This document shows, one piece after another, positions 39,650-48,147 of a stretch of 48,147 nucleotides of DNA. Source of the stretch: an uncultured Bacteroidales bacterium (GTDB lineage Bacteria > Bacteroidota > Bacteroidia > Bacteroidales > FEN-979); NCBI GenBank assembly GCA_903837605.1, contig CAILVF010000033.1, forward strand, positions 1 through 48,147, read 5' to 3'. The position numbers and the translations under genes are program-made. Every line of letters starts with the position of its first letter. The first letter of the stretch is position 1. Below the pieces are notes generated by a model. That model made no database searches and was not told the origin of the DNA. It saw nothing but the letters and a program-made list of their open reading frames with translations.

Positions 39650-41434
39650 ATGAAAGACAGGCTCATGAAATTTTGGCATCAATATGTTAAATATTACCTG
39701 GATCATTTTACTCCCGATGACTTCAATCAAGAAGAGGGCTTACCTCTTTTAAGGGATAAACTGTTCATCTCAATAATACTTGTAACTTTTCCTTTCTGCT
39801 TTGTAGCTTCTGTTCCCAGCATACTGTATTCAATAAGATCCAATCATCCCATTATCGGACTATACGATACCATTGCAATTTTTCTCCTTGGTTTTATTTT
39901 CTTCTATAAAGATTTCAGCCTCAGGACTAAAAAAATATTGTTCTCGATCAACTTTTACTATCTGGCAACAATCCTTATTATTTATGTGGGAATTAAGGGT
40001 CCTGGATTCATTATTCTCATTTGTACTTCAAGTTTGATCACCCTTTTTCATAGCAGAAAAGCCGGAATTTTTTCGGTTGTTGCAAATACAATAATCGTTT
40101 TCAGTACAATGTCCTTTTTTCTTATTTGGTCGCCAGAACTTTTTGCTTACATGGGGATTAATTTCAGTTTTATAACTGTGATAAGTTTCAATATTTTTAT
40201 ATTTAATTTACTACTTGTCATTTCTACTTCGTATTTGATTGATAATTTGAGTGATTCTTTACTTGAAGAAAAAAAGTTACAAACTCTATTAATGAAGGAA
40301 AGCTTTGACTTAGTAATTGCAAAAGAGAAGGCAGAAAAAAGTGAACGCATTGTATCGATTTCTCTTTCCGAGCAAAAGAAATTAAACCTGGCCCTGGTCG
40401 AAGCCGAAGAAAAGTACCGTACTGTGGCAAACTTCACGTACGACTGGGAATACTGGACCGGAACGGATGGGAACATCATTTACATTTCTCCTTCCTGTGA
40501 AAGGATTTCAGGGTTTGCTGTTGAAGATTTCATTAAGGATCCTGCCTTAATCAGCAATATCATTTTTGAGGAGGACAAGAATATCTGGGATGATCATAAA
40601 CTAAAGGAAAGGAATATTCTTCCCGGGGAAATGATCCCTGAGTTATCCTTCAGGATTGTTACAAAAACAGGGGAAATCCGATGGATAGATCATGTTTGTC
40701 ACCTGATATTCAGCGGTGGAAAAATACTTGGAACCCGGGCTTCAAACCGTGATATTACCGAGAAGGTAATAATAGAGAAAGAGTTGTTCAATGCCAATGT
40801 TGAAGTTGAAGAACGCGAAAGGAACCGTTTTGCCCGTGAACTCCACGACGGACTGGGTCCTGTACTCTCAACCGTAAAACTATACTTCCAGTGGCTGGCC
40901 GAAACCGATAAACCTGAAAAAGCAAAAATGATCACCGAAAAAGGCAACAGGAATATTGATATTGCGATCCAGACTGCAAGGGAGATTGCCCGGGGCCTGA
41001 GTTCAACGATACTGATCAATTCGGGTTACATCGAAGCATTACTTAAATTTTCCGAACCCATTAATGAAACGAATAAACTTATCATTGACGTTACCTTTAA
41101 CACAAAGGCCAGGTTCAATTATTACCGTGAAACAACACTATATCGGATAAGCACTGAATTAATTAACAATACACTCAAATATGCGCGGGCAAGTCTCGTT
41201 AACATATCATTTATTTACCATATAGAAAAAAATAAAATTATCTTTGAATATTCCGATAATGGTATCGGGTTCAATATGGACGATCCCAAATTCAAAAATA
41301 ACGGTCTCGGGCTGCAAAACATCAGGCAAAGGATCAGCCTCATCAAAGGGAAGATCTCTATAAATAGCGCTACCGGCAAAGGAATAAAAGTTTACCTTGA
41401 GATGCAGGCAAACGAGGCTGTTATTGAAGGCTGA
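39650..41434 (+). CDS. NarL-type membrane histidine kinase with PAS domain
   Basis: 594 residues. About six membrane helices between 37 and 200 (for example LFISIILVTFPFCFVASVPS and FSFITVISFNIFIFNLLLVI), a coiled-coil linker (LLEEKKLQTLLMKESFDLVI), a PAS_3-like domain about 262-385 (YDWEYWTGTDGNIIYISPSC), then HisKA_3 with H399 in ERNRFARELHDGLGPVLSTV and an HATPase domain (ELINNTLKYARASLV, YSDNGIGFNMDD, GLGLQNIRQRI). It pairs with the NarL-type regulator that starts 27 bases downstream. AT-richer than the genes before it. A role in controlling the adjacent surface proteins is inferred. Confidence 0.92.
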   Translation: MKDRLMKFWHQYVKYYLDHFTPDDFNQEEGLPLLRDKLFISIILVTFPFCFVASVPSILYSIRSNHPIIGLYDTIAIFLLGFIFFYKDFSLRTKKILFSINFYYLATILIIYVGIKGPGFIILICTSSLITLFHSRKAGIFSVVANTIIVFSTMSFFLIWSPELFAYMGINFSFITVISFNIFIFNLLLVISTSYLIDNLSDSLLEEKKLQTLLMKESFDLVIAKEKAEKSERIVSISLSEQKKLNLALVEAEEKYRTVANFTYDWEYWTGTDGNIIYISPSCERISGFAVEDFIKDPALISNIIFEEDKNIWDDHKLKERNILPGEMIPELSFRIVTKTGEIRWIDHVCHLIFSGGKILGTRASNRDITEKVIIEKELFNANVEVEERERNRFARELHDGLGPVLSTVKLYFQWLAETDKPEKAKMITEKGNRNIDIAIQTAREIARGLSSTILINSGYIEALLKFSEPINETNKLIIDVTFNTKARFNYYRETTLYRISTELINNTLKYARASLVNISFIYHIEKNKIIFEYSDNGIGFNMDDPKFKNNGLGLQNIRQRISLIKGKISINSATGKGIKVYLEMQANEAVIEG

Positions 41435-41460
41435 CATACAAACCTGAAAAATTTAAAGAG

Positions 41461-42123
41461 ATGGATGAATATGCAAAAATAATCCTGGTTGACGATCATC
41501 CTTTGTTCCGTGAAGGGATGAAACTGCTAATTGAAACCGAAGGCATGGGCAAAATAATAGCAGAAGCTGAAAACGGACAGGAATTTCTCAGCATGCTTGA
41601 AACGATGGAGCCTGACCTTGTGCTGATGGATATCGAAATGCCGGTAATGAACGGCCTGGAAGCCACTGCTAAAGCATTGGTCATGAGGCCGGGCCTGAAA
41701 ATCCTCCTTCTTACCATGCTCAACATGAAAGACAATTATCCCGCTATGATCAATACCGGGGCTATGGGCTTTGTTCTTAAAACCTCAGGGAAGCAGGAGC
41801 TTGAAAAGGCAATAAAAACAGTTAAGTCTGGTGAAAGTTTCTTCTCCAATGAAATATTACTCAGGATCATCCTCGATTTCGGCAAACAACCAGTACCCCC
41901 CGACAACAAGCAGTCCTCAAGCGTGTATGAATTTACCGAACGTGAACTGGAAGTACTCAAATATCTTTGCCAGGGCTTATCGGTAAACGAAATCGCCGAT
42001 AAAATTTTTCGCAGCATAAAGACTGTAGAAGCCCATCGTGCAAAACTTCTGCAAAAGACCAATTTAAAAAACACAATCAACCTGGTGCTGTACGCAATTA
42101 AAAATAAGCTGGTTGAATTTTAG
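41461..42123 (+). CDS. NarL/FixJ-type response regulator
   Basis: 220 residues. Receiver domain: IILVDDHPLFREGMKLLIET, phospho-acceptor D57 in LVLMDIEMPVMNGLEAT, switch residue LLLT and Lys in FVLKTSG. LuxR-type HTH: FTERELEVLKYLCQGLSVNE followed by IADKIFRSIKTVEAHRAKLL. It should bind DNA when phosphorylated by the adjacent HisKA_3 kinase. A decayed paralogue follows, and candidate palindromic binding sites lie after this gene and before the surface-protein gene at 43162. Confidence 0.95.
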   Translation: MDEYAKIILVDDHPLFREGMKLLIETEGMGKIIAEAENGQEFLSMLETMEPDLVLMDIEMPVMNGLEATAKALVMRPGLKILLLTMLNMKDNYPAMINTGAMGFVLKTSGKQELEKAIKTVKSGESFFSNEILLRIILDFGKQPVPPDNKQSSSVYEFTERELEVLKYLCQGLSVNEIADKIFRSIKTVEAHRAKLLQKTNLKNTINLVLYAIKNKLVEF

Positions 42124-42135
42124 ACTTTCTCCTGT

Positions 42136-42151
42136 ATAGGGTTTACCCTAT
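42136..42151. promoter_or_regulatory. Candidate regulator site ATAGGGT-TT-ACCCTAT
   Basis: Seven-base arms around TT, 13 bases after the regulator's stop and upstream of its paralogue. The same core, inverted (GGGTAAACCC), occurs at 42987-42996 before the surface-protein gene. NarL-type regulators bind short inverted repeats, so it is a plausible operator. It could instead be part of a terminator. Confidence 0.4.
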
Positions 42152-42292
42152 TTCTTTTTCAGGATTGCAATCCGGAATTTCATAGTTTCCCCTCATGTTT
42201 AACAATATTCCATTGCTTATTTTTGCCTGACAGAATTTATTTCCAATTGGCAGGAGAAATTTCCTGATGTCTTTCTTAAGCAGCGTTGCAGG

Positions 42293-42952
42293 ATGGAATA
42301 CAAAAATAAAATAATCATTGTTGACGATCATCCTCTTTTCCGTGAAGGGATGAAGTTCCTGATCGAAACAGAAGGAATAGGTGAAGTTATTTCTGAAGCC
42401 GAAAACGGCCAGGTGTTTCTTAATCAGCTAAAGGATTTGAGCCCTGACCTAGTGTTGATGGACATCGAAATGCCGGAAATGGATGGAATAGAGGCGACAC
42501 GTGAAGCCCTGAATCTTAAGCCTGGCCTTAAGGTGCTGGTACTCTCAATGTTCAGCGATCGTGAGCGTTATATTGGGATGATCAAGGCCGGGGCAATGGG
42601 GTTTGCCTTGAAAAGCGCAGGTAAAAATGAACTCGAAAACGCAATAAACACCGTAATTAGGGGTGAAAACTACTTCCCGAATTCAATATCTCAGAAGGTC
42701 GTAGTGAACCACGAAAACCGACAAGCCGGTTCAGAATACGCAACTTAATCCAATCCCGGAATTACTGAATCATAATTTGCAATATTGAATTGCTTCTGCC
42801 AAGGGCCGGCCTCCGGTGAAATTGCCCAAAGGCTTTTCCGCAGTAAGAGAACCATTGAGGCCTACCTAGAAAGCCTGTTACATCAGACCTAAACAAAAAA
42901 TACTGACGAGGTGGTATTATTTGCCGGTGAAAACAGGCTGGTCCATATTTAA
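42293..42952 (+). pseudogene. Decayed NarL-type regulator paralogue: intact receiver, ruined HTH
   Basis: The open part, 42293-42748 (151 residues), is a full receiver with D57 in LVLMDIEMPEMDGIEATRE, 60-70% identical by eye to the upstream regulator. Beyond it the same frame continues with recognisable HTH sequence, FAILNCFCQGPASGEIAQRL then FRSKRTIEAYLESLLHQT and TKNT/NRLVHI, interrupted by TAA at 42746-42748, 42773-42775 and 42890-42892 and ending at TAA 42950-42952. No frameshift is needed, and total length matches the paralogue (219 versus 220 codons). The receiver could still be made as a stand-alone phosphate sink. Confidence 0.9.
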
Positions 42953-42986
42953 AATCCGGTTCAAATCTAATTCTCACAGTCTTAAA

Positions 42987-42996
42987 GGGTAAACCC
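42987..42996. promoter_or_regulatory. Second GGGTAAACCC site, upstream of the surface-protein gene
   Basis: Inverse of the core at 42136-42151. Further on, AGGTTTTTACCT (about 43018-43029) is a looser copy. They lie 70-115 bases before the -7 box at 43100. Confidence 0.35.
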
Positions 42997-43099
42997 CAAG
43001 GCATTCCGATCCAGGTCAGGTTTTTACCTAATTTATTTTCAGGGTAACATATTACTGGTTTTCAGTGTTTACCATATCCTGTAATGGATGCCTCTGTTT

Positions 43100-43107
43100 T
43101 AGCTTTG
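43100..43107 (+). promoter_or_regulatory. -7 box TAGCTTTG for the surface-protein gene
   Basis: Perfect TAnnTTTG 54 bases before the ATG at 43162. No TTG at ideal distance, as might be expected of a promoter needing an activator. Confidence 0.45.
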
Positions 43108-43161
43108 CTTCATTGAAAATCGTCATCAACAGACCTGAAAAGGAAAAATAAAATAAGAAAT

Positions 43162-45897
43162 ATGAACACAAAAAAATTTACTCCACGATTCCCCGGTTCT
43201 AGCCTCCGGCTGTTTTCATGGATACTGGTGGTTTTAGCATCTTCTGCTTTTTTCGGATCGCATGCATATTCACAAATCACATCCGTTATGCCTGCTTCGA
43301 GATGCGGATCAGGGACCCTTACCCTTTCGGCAACAGCCACAAGCGGAAGCATCACATGGTATTCCACCCCATTCAACGGCACAGCCTTGTATACGGGAGC
43401 AGATTTCACCACGCCAACACTGTCGGCTTCAACCACTTATTATGTTGATGCACTCGACGGATCGGGATGTTCCCTTAATACAAATAAGACAAGGGTAGCC
43501 GTGGATGCCACCGTAAGGAGTTCATTGGAAGCAGCTATTTTTTATTCAAGCTCTGCTTTTTGTAAGAGCGTCATGGCTTCGCAGCAGGTTATGTTGGCAG
43601 GACCTTCAGGAGGAACTTATACTTATACCGGTTCAGGGACTCTGTCGCTGGATGCCACGACAGGAGCTATTGTCCCCGGCTCCAGCAGCACCGGAACATA
43701 TACTGTTACTTATACGGTAACTGCCGACCCGGGATGCACCGGTAATACGGCATCCACCGACGTTACTATCACCCCTGAACCTGTAACTCCTGCAATCTCT
43801 TATTCCGGTTCCCCTTTGTGCACTTCCAATTCCCCTGTTAGTGTCAACCAGACTGGCACCCCGGGAGGGTCTTATTCTGCATCACCTTCAGGATTATCCA
43901 TTGATGCGACCTCAGGCCAGATCAACCCGGCGGCAAGTCTTGGCGGCACATATACGGTCACTTACCTTGTTGCAGGATCCGGCGGATGCGACCCGGTATC
44001 AGCAACCGCCTCAGTCATTATCACAGCTTTGCCTTTGGCAACCATCTCCTATGCAGGAACTCCTTTTTGCATAAATCTTGCTGCAGCCCAGGCGGTAACC
44101 TTAACTGGTACTTCTGCCTATACCGGTGGCTCATATTCATATACCGGCAGCGGCCTCACATTGAACGCAAGCACAGGAGATGTCACTCCCTCTTCCAGTA
44201 ACCCGGGGATTTACACTGTAACCTATACCATTCCTGCATCTGCAGGCTGTGCCTTGGTACCTGTAAGCACAACGGTTGATGTCAAACAGCTTCCTTCAGC
44301 CTCCATCGGCGGGACCGAAACGGTTTGCCAGAATGCTGCCTCCCCTGATATTACTTTCACCGGTTCGTTTGGGGATGCCCCATATACCTTTACTTATAAT
44401 GTAAACGGAGGGCTTAACCAGACAATAATATCCGGTATCGGCCAGACTGCAGTTACCCTGCCCCGGTCAACAGTCTCTCCCGGTGCCTATACCTATAGCC
44501 TTACCCATGTTGCCGATGCCTATGGCTGTGAGAATAACGCTTCAGGAACCGCCATGATAACAGTTACTGCTTCCCCGCTGGCCGACTTTGTCTATACCGG
44601 GTCGCCCTTTTGCAAAACGGGTTCTGCCCTTCCAGGCTTAATCAACGGAGGAACTGCCGGTACCTTTTCAGGAACGGGCGTAACTTTTGTTAATTCCTCA
44701 ACGGGTGAAATTGATCTTGCAACAACTCCTGCCGGTTCTTATACCGTTAGAAATACTTTGGCTTCCTGCGGAGGTGATTTTTATGAATCCACAATCACCA
44801 TAAATGATCTGCCTTCCGCCGCCATTACAGGAACCCTGAACGCCTGTACTTCAACTTCCTTAACAGCAACGACCAATGCTTCATCCCCTGTTTATACATG
44901 GTATTTTAATGATGCTGTAATTTCAGGACAGATTGCTTCAACTCTTGAATGTACATCCTCAGGCAATTACAAAGTAAAAGTTAGCGATGCAGTTACCGGT
45001 TGTGAGTTTACCTCCTCAACTGCAGCCGTTACCGTAAACCCGTTGCCTGTTATAAGCATCAGCGGGAACCCTGTGGCCTGTATATCGACCACATTGACCG
45101 CAATTCATAATGTTGCCAGCCCGGCTTATGCCTGGTATAAAGATAACGTAGTAATAAACGGTGCTGCTTCTTCGACGTTTTTAGTTTCCGAGTCGGGTTC
45201 CTACAAAGTAATGGTTACAAATACCCAGACCGGTTGTGCAAATACTTCCGATGCAGCATCCATTACTATTAACCCTCTCCCCGAAGCCGGTATTATCGCC
45301 CCGGTAACATCCTCTATGTGTTTGGGAGCACCGCAGCCTGCAGTTACCTTTTCAGGGACTGCGGGGACTCCCCCTTTTACTTTCACTTATAATATAAACA
45401 ATGGAAGCGATCAAACGGTTATGACAGTTTCAGGATCCAGCGTAGCCTTAAATGTATCAACCGGTTCCGCCGGGAATTACATTTACACTCTGACAAAAGT
45501 CAGGGATGCATCCCTTACCTCCTGTGAACAGCCGCTAAATTCGACGACAACTGTTACGGTTGTGAATGATCCTGTATGGACTAATTACACTTTACCCAGC
45601 CCTGCGACAATTTGTGATGGAAGTCCAATTTCTTTCAATGTTGATGTGAGCGGCGGTTTGGGAGGTACTATCAAGTGGATACGTTCAGATAACATCAATC
45701 CTGGCGTGGGTACTGAGGTTGAAGTTAACTCAGGAGATGCCCCGGGACCGGGAACCTGGTATTACCGTCCGCAATTCATACCCAGCGGTTCGGGATGCGA
45801 CCTAAGCGACGGGACCCAATCGGCAGTCACGGTAAACGCGATCCCTCTTGCCCCGACCGGCTTATCTATTCAGATCTTCTGTTCAGGAAACCAATAA
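43162..45897 (+). CDS. SprB-like repeat surface protein, ends abruptly
   Basis: 911 residues with a signal peptide ending near residue 37 (SSAFFGSHAYS). An Ig-like start (GTLTLSATATSGSITWYSTP), then tandem repeats of about 85 residues with the pattern YxGxPFC, GTYTYTGSGLTL, DATTGxI and GTYTVTYTV, later PKD/Ig-like repeats (NPLPVISISG). This is the SprB/adhesin-like repeat style of gliding Bacteroidota. It stops at LSIQIFCSGNQ, in the middle of what is usually another repeat (FCSG-A-V), and has no T9SS sorting domain, so the gene is probably truncated or C-terminally deleted. Followed after 103 bases by another surface-protein gene. Confidence 0.85.
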   Translation: MNTKKFTPRFPGSSLRLFSWILVVLASSAFFGSHAYSQITSVMPASRCGSGTLTLSATATSGSITWYSTPFNGTALYTGADFTTPTLSASTTYYVDALDGSGCSLNTNKTRVAVDATVRSSLEAAIFYSSSAFCKSVMASQQVMLAGPSGGTYTYTGSGTLSLDATTGAIVPGSSSTGTYTVTYTVTADPGCTGNTASTDVTITPEPVTPAISYSGSPLCTSNSPVSVNQTGTPGGSYSASPSGLSIDATSGQINPAASLGGTYTVTYLVAGSGGCDPVSATASVIITALPLATISYAGTPFCINLAAAQAVTLTGTSAYTGGSYSYTGSGLTLNASTGDVTPSSSNPGIYTVTYTIPASAGCALVPVSTTVDVKQLPSASIGGTETVCQNAASPDITFTGSFGDAPYTFTYNVNGGLNQTIISGIGQTAVTLPRSTVSPGAYTYSLTHVADAYGCENNASGTAMITVTASPLADFVYTGSPFCKTGSALPGLINGGTAGTFSGTGVTFVNSSTGEIDLATTPAGSYTVRNTLASCGGDFYESTITINDLPSAAITGTLNACTSTSLTATTNASSPVYTWYFNDAVISGQIASTLECTSSGNYKVKVSDAVTGCEFTSSTAAVTVNPLPVISISGNPVACISTTLTAIHNVASPAYAWYKDNVVINGAASSTFLVSESGSYKVMVTNTQTGCANTSDAASITINPLPEAGIIAPVTSSMCLGAPQPAVTFSGTAGTPPFTFTYNINNGSDQTVMTVSGSSVALNVSTGSAGNYIYTLTKVRDASLTSCEQPLNSTTTVTVVNDPVWTNYTLPSPATICDGSPISFNVDVSGGLGGTIKWIRSDNINPGVGTEVEVNSGDAPGPGTWYYRPQFIPSGSGCDLSDGTQSAVTVNAIPLAPTGLSIQIFCSGNQ

Positions 45898-46000
45898 TAA
45901 TCATAAAGCTTTTTGGAGAGGCGATTTCAGTCAGGATCTGAATGCAATTAAAAAAAATATGAAAAAAGAAATGTATCAACAAGAATCAAGGAGGGAACCA

Positions 46001-48147
46001 ATGAATACCTATACCACAATTAATGGAAAACCTGCAATGCAAAAATTACATTGCCTGGTAATTTCTTTGTGCCTCGTTATCTTTGGGCTTCTGCAGACAG
46101 GATCAGCCATAGCCCAGAATTATAACGGGACCCTGTTTTCATCATCAGCCGGCAACTCATCATGTATCCAGTTAACCATTAACGGGCAGCCGGCCACGTT
46201 TGTAGATAACGGCTGGATATGGAACAATGGCTACCACAGTTCGGGTAGTAATAATTATACCACGGGGTATATCGATGCCATGGATTACCTGAGGAGCTGG
46301 TTTGCTTTTACCAATAATTCGGGAACCATTACATCGGCTTCTTTAACCATTAAACTATGGGGAGTCTCACAGAACGGAGGCGGCTCCGTTACTTTGAACC
46401 TGTACGCAATAAATAATTATACAGAATCTCAGCTTGATGCCGACCGTAATGCGGGCGATGCAACAGGCATCTCCATTTTTAATAATATCGGATCAGAAAC
46501 CTTATTGGGAACATATACAGGGATCACAGAAAGCATGGCCCAAACTTCAATTGTAATTCCCCTGGATGCCAATGCACTCAATTCCTTATTCGGGAGCAAT
46601 GGCGCATCGATCCGTATAGGAGGCAAAACAGATAATTTCACTTCCTATACCCGTCCCGATATTACGACCTCTGCTGCAGGCAGCGTAATGTCAACTTCGG
46701 CAACCCTTAACGGAAGCGTAAACCCGAATAATAATACCACCTCCGTTAATTTCCAATACGGAACAACATCGGGAGTATATTCAAATACAACCACCGCTTC
46801 GGATTTCAGCGGCAGCTCCTCCCAGGCTGTAAGCGCAGGTTTATCAGGGCTGTCGGCGGGAACCGCTTATTATTACAGGATTGAAGCAGCCGTTACCGGG
46901 CATCCCACCGTATACGGACAGGAATCTTCTTTTTCAACCCTGCCTGCAGATCTCTCAGGTATAATTGCAAGCGTTTCAACCATCTGCAACGGAAGCGGCG
47001 CCACACTCACCGCAAACGGGACCGATGGTACGGTATATTGGTTTACTGGCAGCTGCGGGGGTGTTCCTGCAGGTTCAGGCAACACGATTACGGTATATCC
47101 AGCCGCAACCACCACTTACTATGCAAAAAATTTTAAAAATTCACAGTACAGTGCAGGATGCGCAAGTACAACAATAAGTGTGAACAGCCCGGCAACCATT
47201 CCTCCCTTTGCGTCGGTTAACGGCATAACGTCAACAACGGCCAATCTTTCATGGGGACCTTCAACAGGAACAGGATCCATACTTTACACCTGGGTTGTTG
47301 GTACAAGTCCCACGGTGGTATATGGAACCATAGGCCAGAACGGAGTAACAGCACAAGGAACAGCTCTTGCATCAACATCGGTTACCGCCACAGGCCTTGT
47401 AGCCGGGACCGCCTATTATTTCAGGGTTCTTGCCTATACTTCATCACCTTGCGGGAATTCAGACTACCAGACCTCAGCAATGTTTACAATAACTTCATCC
47501 GCTCCGGTTGCAGGCACCGCGACAAACATCCGCGCCAACAGTTTCTCAGCCAATTGGGCCGCATCAACCGGAGCTACTGATTATTTCCTGGATTTGTCGA
47601 CCAGCAACACCTTTGCAACTTTTGTGGCAGGCTGGGAGAACAAGGAAGTAGGCAATGTGCTTACATACAACTTTAGCGGGCTGAACAACAATGCCACTTA
47701 TTATTACCGTGTGAGGGCAGCAAATACAGTAGGAATCAGCTCCAATTCAAATATCATTACACTTCAAACCCTTCCCCTGAATAATTTCCTTATCGAAAAA
47801 GTTGGTGGAGGGGTCCTTGATGACCAGATTGCCGGCAGGGCTTTCAGCATTAAAATTACTGCCAGGGATGCGCAAAATACCACCGTGACCGATTATACCG
47901 GCAGTGTGACTCTCACATCGAACTCAACAATTTCGTCAGGCTCTTCCACATCGGGCTTCACTTCAGGAGTTTTACTTTCACATTCCATCACTCTCACACT
48001 GTCAGGCACCTTAAAAACCCTCACTGCAACCGACGCTTCAGTAAGCACACCCTCCGCATCATTTACAGTTTTACCTTCAGCAATTCACCATTCAACTTTA
48101 TCGGTTGACGGAACTGTAACAGCCGGGACTCCATTCACTGTTACGGC
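46001..48147 (+). CDS. Fibronectin/Ig-repeat surface protein, C-terminus beyond window
   Basis: 715 residues visible, open at the window end. The ATG at 46001 is chosen because AAGGAGG lies eight bases upstream; an in-frame ATG at 45959 lacks a ribosome site. Signal peptide: KLHCLVISLCLVIFGLLQTG then SAIAQ. An N-terminal beta domain (NYTTGYIDAMDYLRSWFAFT) is followed by fibronectin III-like domains (TSATLNGSVNPNNNTTSVNF; ITSTTANLSWGPSTGTGS; SFSANWAASTGATDYFLDLS), one Ig-like domain (GSGATLTANGTDGTVYWF) and a bacterial Ig-like start (GRAFSIKITARDAQN). Likely exported through T9SS; the sorting domain would be outside the window. Confidence 0.85.
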   Translation, partial: MNTYTTINGKPAMQKLHCLVISLCLVIFGLLQTGSAIAQNYNGTLFSSSAGNSSCIQLTINGQPATFVDNGWIWNNGYHSSGSNNYTTGYIDAMDYLRSWFAFTNNSGTITSASLTIKLWGVSQNGGGSVTLNLYAINNYTESQLDADRNAGDATGISIFNNIGSETLLGTYTGITESMAQTSIVIPLDANALNSLFGSNGASIRIGGKTDNFTSYTRPDITTSAAGSVMSTSATLNGSVNPNNNTTSVNFQYGTTSGVYSNTTTASDFSGSSSQAVSAGLSGLSAGTAYYYRIEAAVTGHPTVYGQESSFSTLPADLSGIIASVSTICNGSGATLTANGTDGTVYWFTGSCGGVPAGSGNTITVYPAATTTYYAKNFKNSQYSAGCASTTISVNSPATIPPFASVNGITSTTANLSWGPSTGTGSILYTWVVGTSPTVVYGTIGQNGVTAQGTALASTSVTATGLVAGTAYYFRVLAYTSSPCGNSDYQTSAMFTITSSAPVAGTATNIRANSFSANWAASTGATDYFLDLSTSNTFATFVAGWENKEVGNVLTYNFSGLNNNATYYYRVRAANTVGISSNSNIITLQTLPLNNFLIEKVGGGVLDDQIAGRAFSIKITARDAQNTTVTDYTGSVTLTSNSTISSGSSTSGFTSGVLLSHSITLTLSGTLKTLTATDASVSTPSASFTVLPSAIHHSTLSVDGTVTAGTPFTVT

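Noticed and set aside
42746..42952. TAA reassigned to a sense codon or read through in the regulator paralogue
   Set aside because: Many intact genes in the window use TAA as their stop and the HTH part has also lost conserved residues, so decay is simpler.

Overview
The window comes from the chromosome of a Bacteroidota bacterium, probably an uncultured Bacteroidales-like lineage. The evidence: many starts are preceded by the Bacteroidota -7 box TAnnTTTG, several with TTG about 17-22 bases upstream; two secreted proteins end in type A sorting domains of the type IX secretion system (T9SS); the gliding lipoprotein GldD, a UpxY/NusG-like antiterminator and the tiny AURKAIP1/COX24-domain protein are present; and lipoproteins and SprB-like cell-surface proteins are common. 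I see no rRNA, tRNA, CRISPR array, phage gene or transposase.

Layout. 1-7 kb: an M23 peptidase lipoprotein cut by the window edge, a DUF2846-like protein, a Wzi-like outer-membrane protein, a STAS-like protein, a methyltransferase, a UpxY-like antiterminator and an alpha/beta hydrolase. 7-12.4 kb: a PKD-rich T9SS cargo, a membrane-anchor/beta-barrel fusion translationally coupled to an ECF sigma factor, and a BrnT-BrnA toxin-antitoxin pair. 12.7-21.8 kb: a short sorting-domain-like protein, asnS, a seven-haem cytochrome, a DAHP synthase/chorismate mutase fusion, a small lipoprotein, an M14 carboxypeptidase, ssb and gldD. 21.8-28.4 kb: an NRAMP-related transporter with an MgtE-N/CBS partner, and a propeller sensor carrying a receiver but no working kinase. 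28.4-34 kb: two small proteins, mutY, HU, AURKAIP1/COX24, rng and trpS. 34-48 kb: two histidine kinases, lnt, an M28 peptidase, a NarL-type regulator with a decayed duplicate, and two large surface proteins, the last cut by the window edge.

The most striking feature is the density and behaviour of repeats. (i) Heptamer tracts (CCCYGYT and GGGATNC types) and octamer tracts (ATCCAGYT type) sit almost directly on stop codons and sometimes supply the last codons and the stop. (ii) Family A palindromes (arms like GCATYTYACACAAGC facing GCGGTGTRARGATGC) occur as single hairpins and as nested arrays whose left and right arms are multiplied. (iii) Family B palindromes carry GGAACTnCTGCG arms. One family B copy lies in frame inside mutY, one family A copy lies in frame inside lnt, and heptamer tracts lie in frame inside the hydrolase and the sigma-linked membrane protein. 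Arm changes are compensatory between copies. A 589-bp unit at 24576-25164 joins families A and B between terminal inverted repeats and looks like a non-autonomous mobile element. I regard this set of coding-compatible, structure-preserving repeats, comparable in behaviour to Rickettsia palindromic elements, as the best candidate for something undescribed here.
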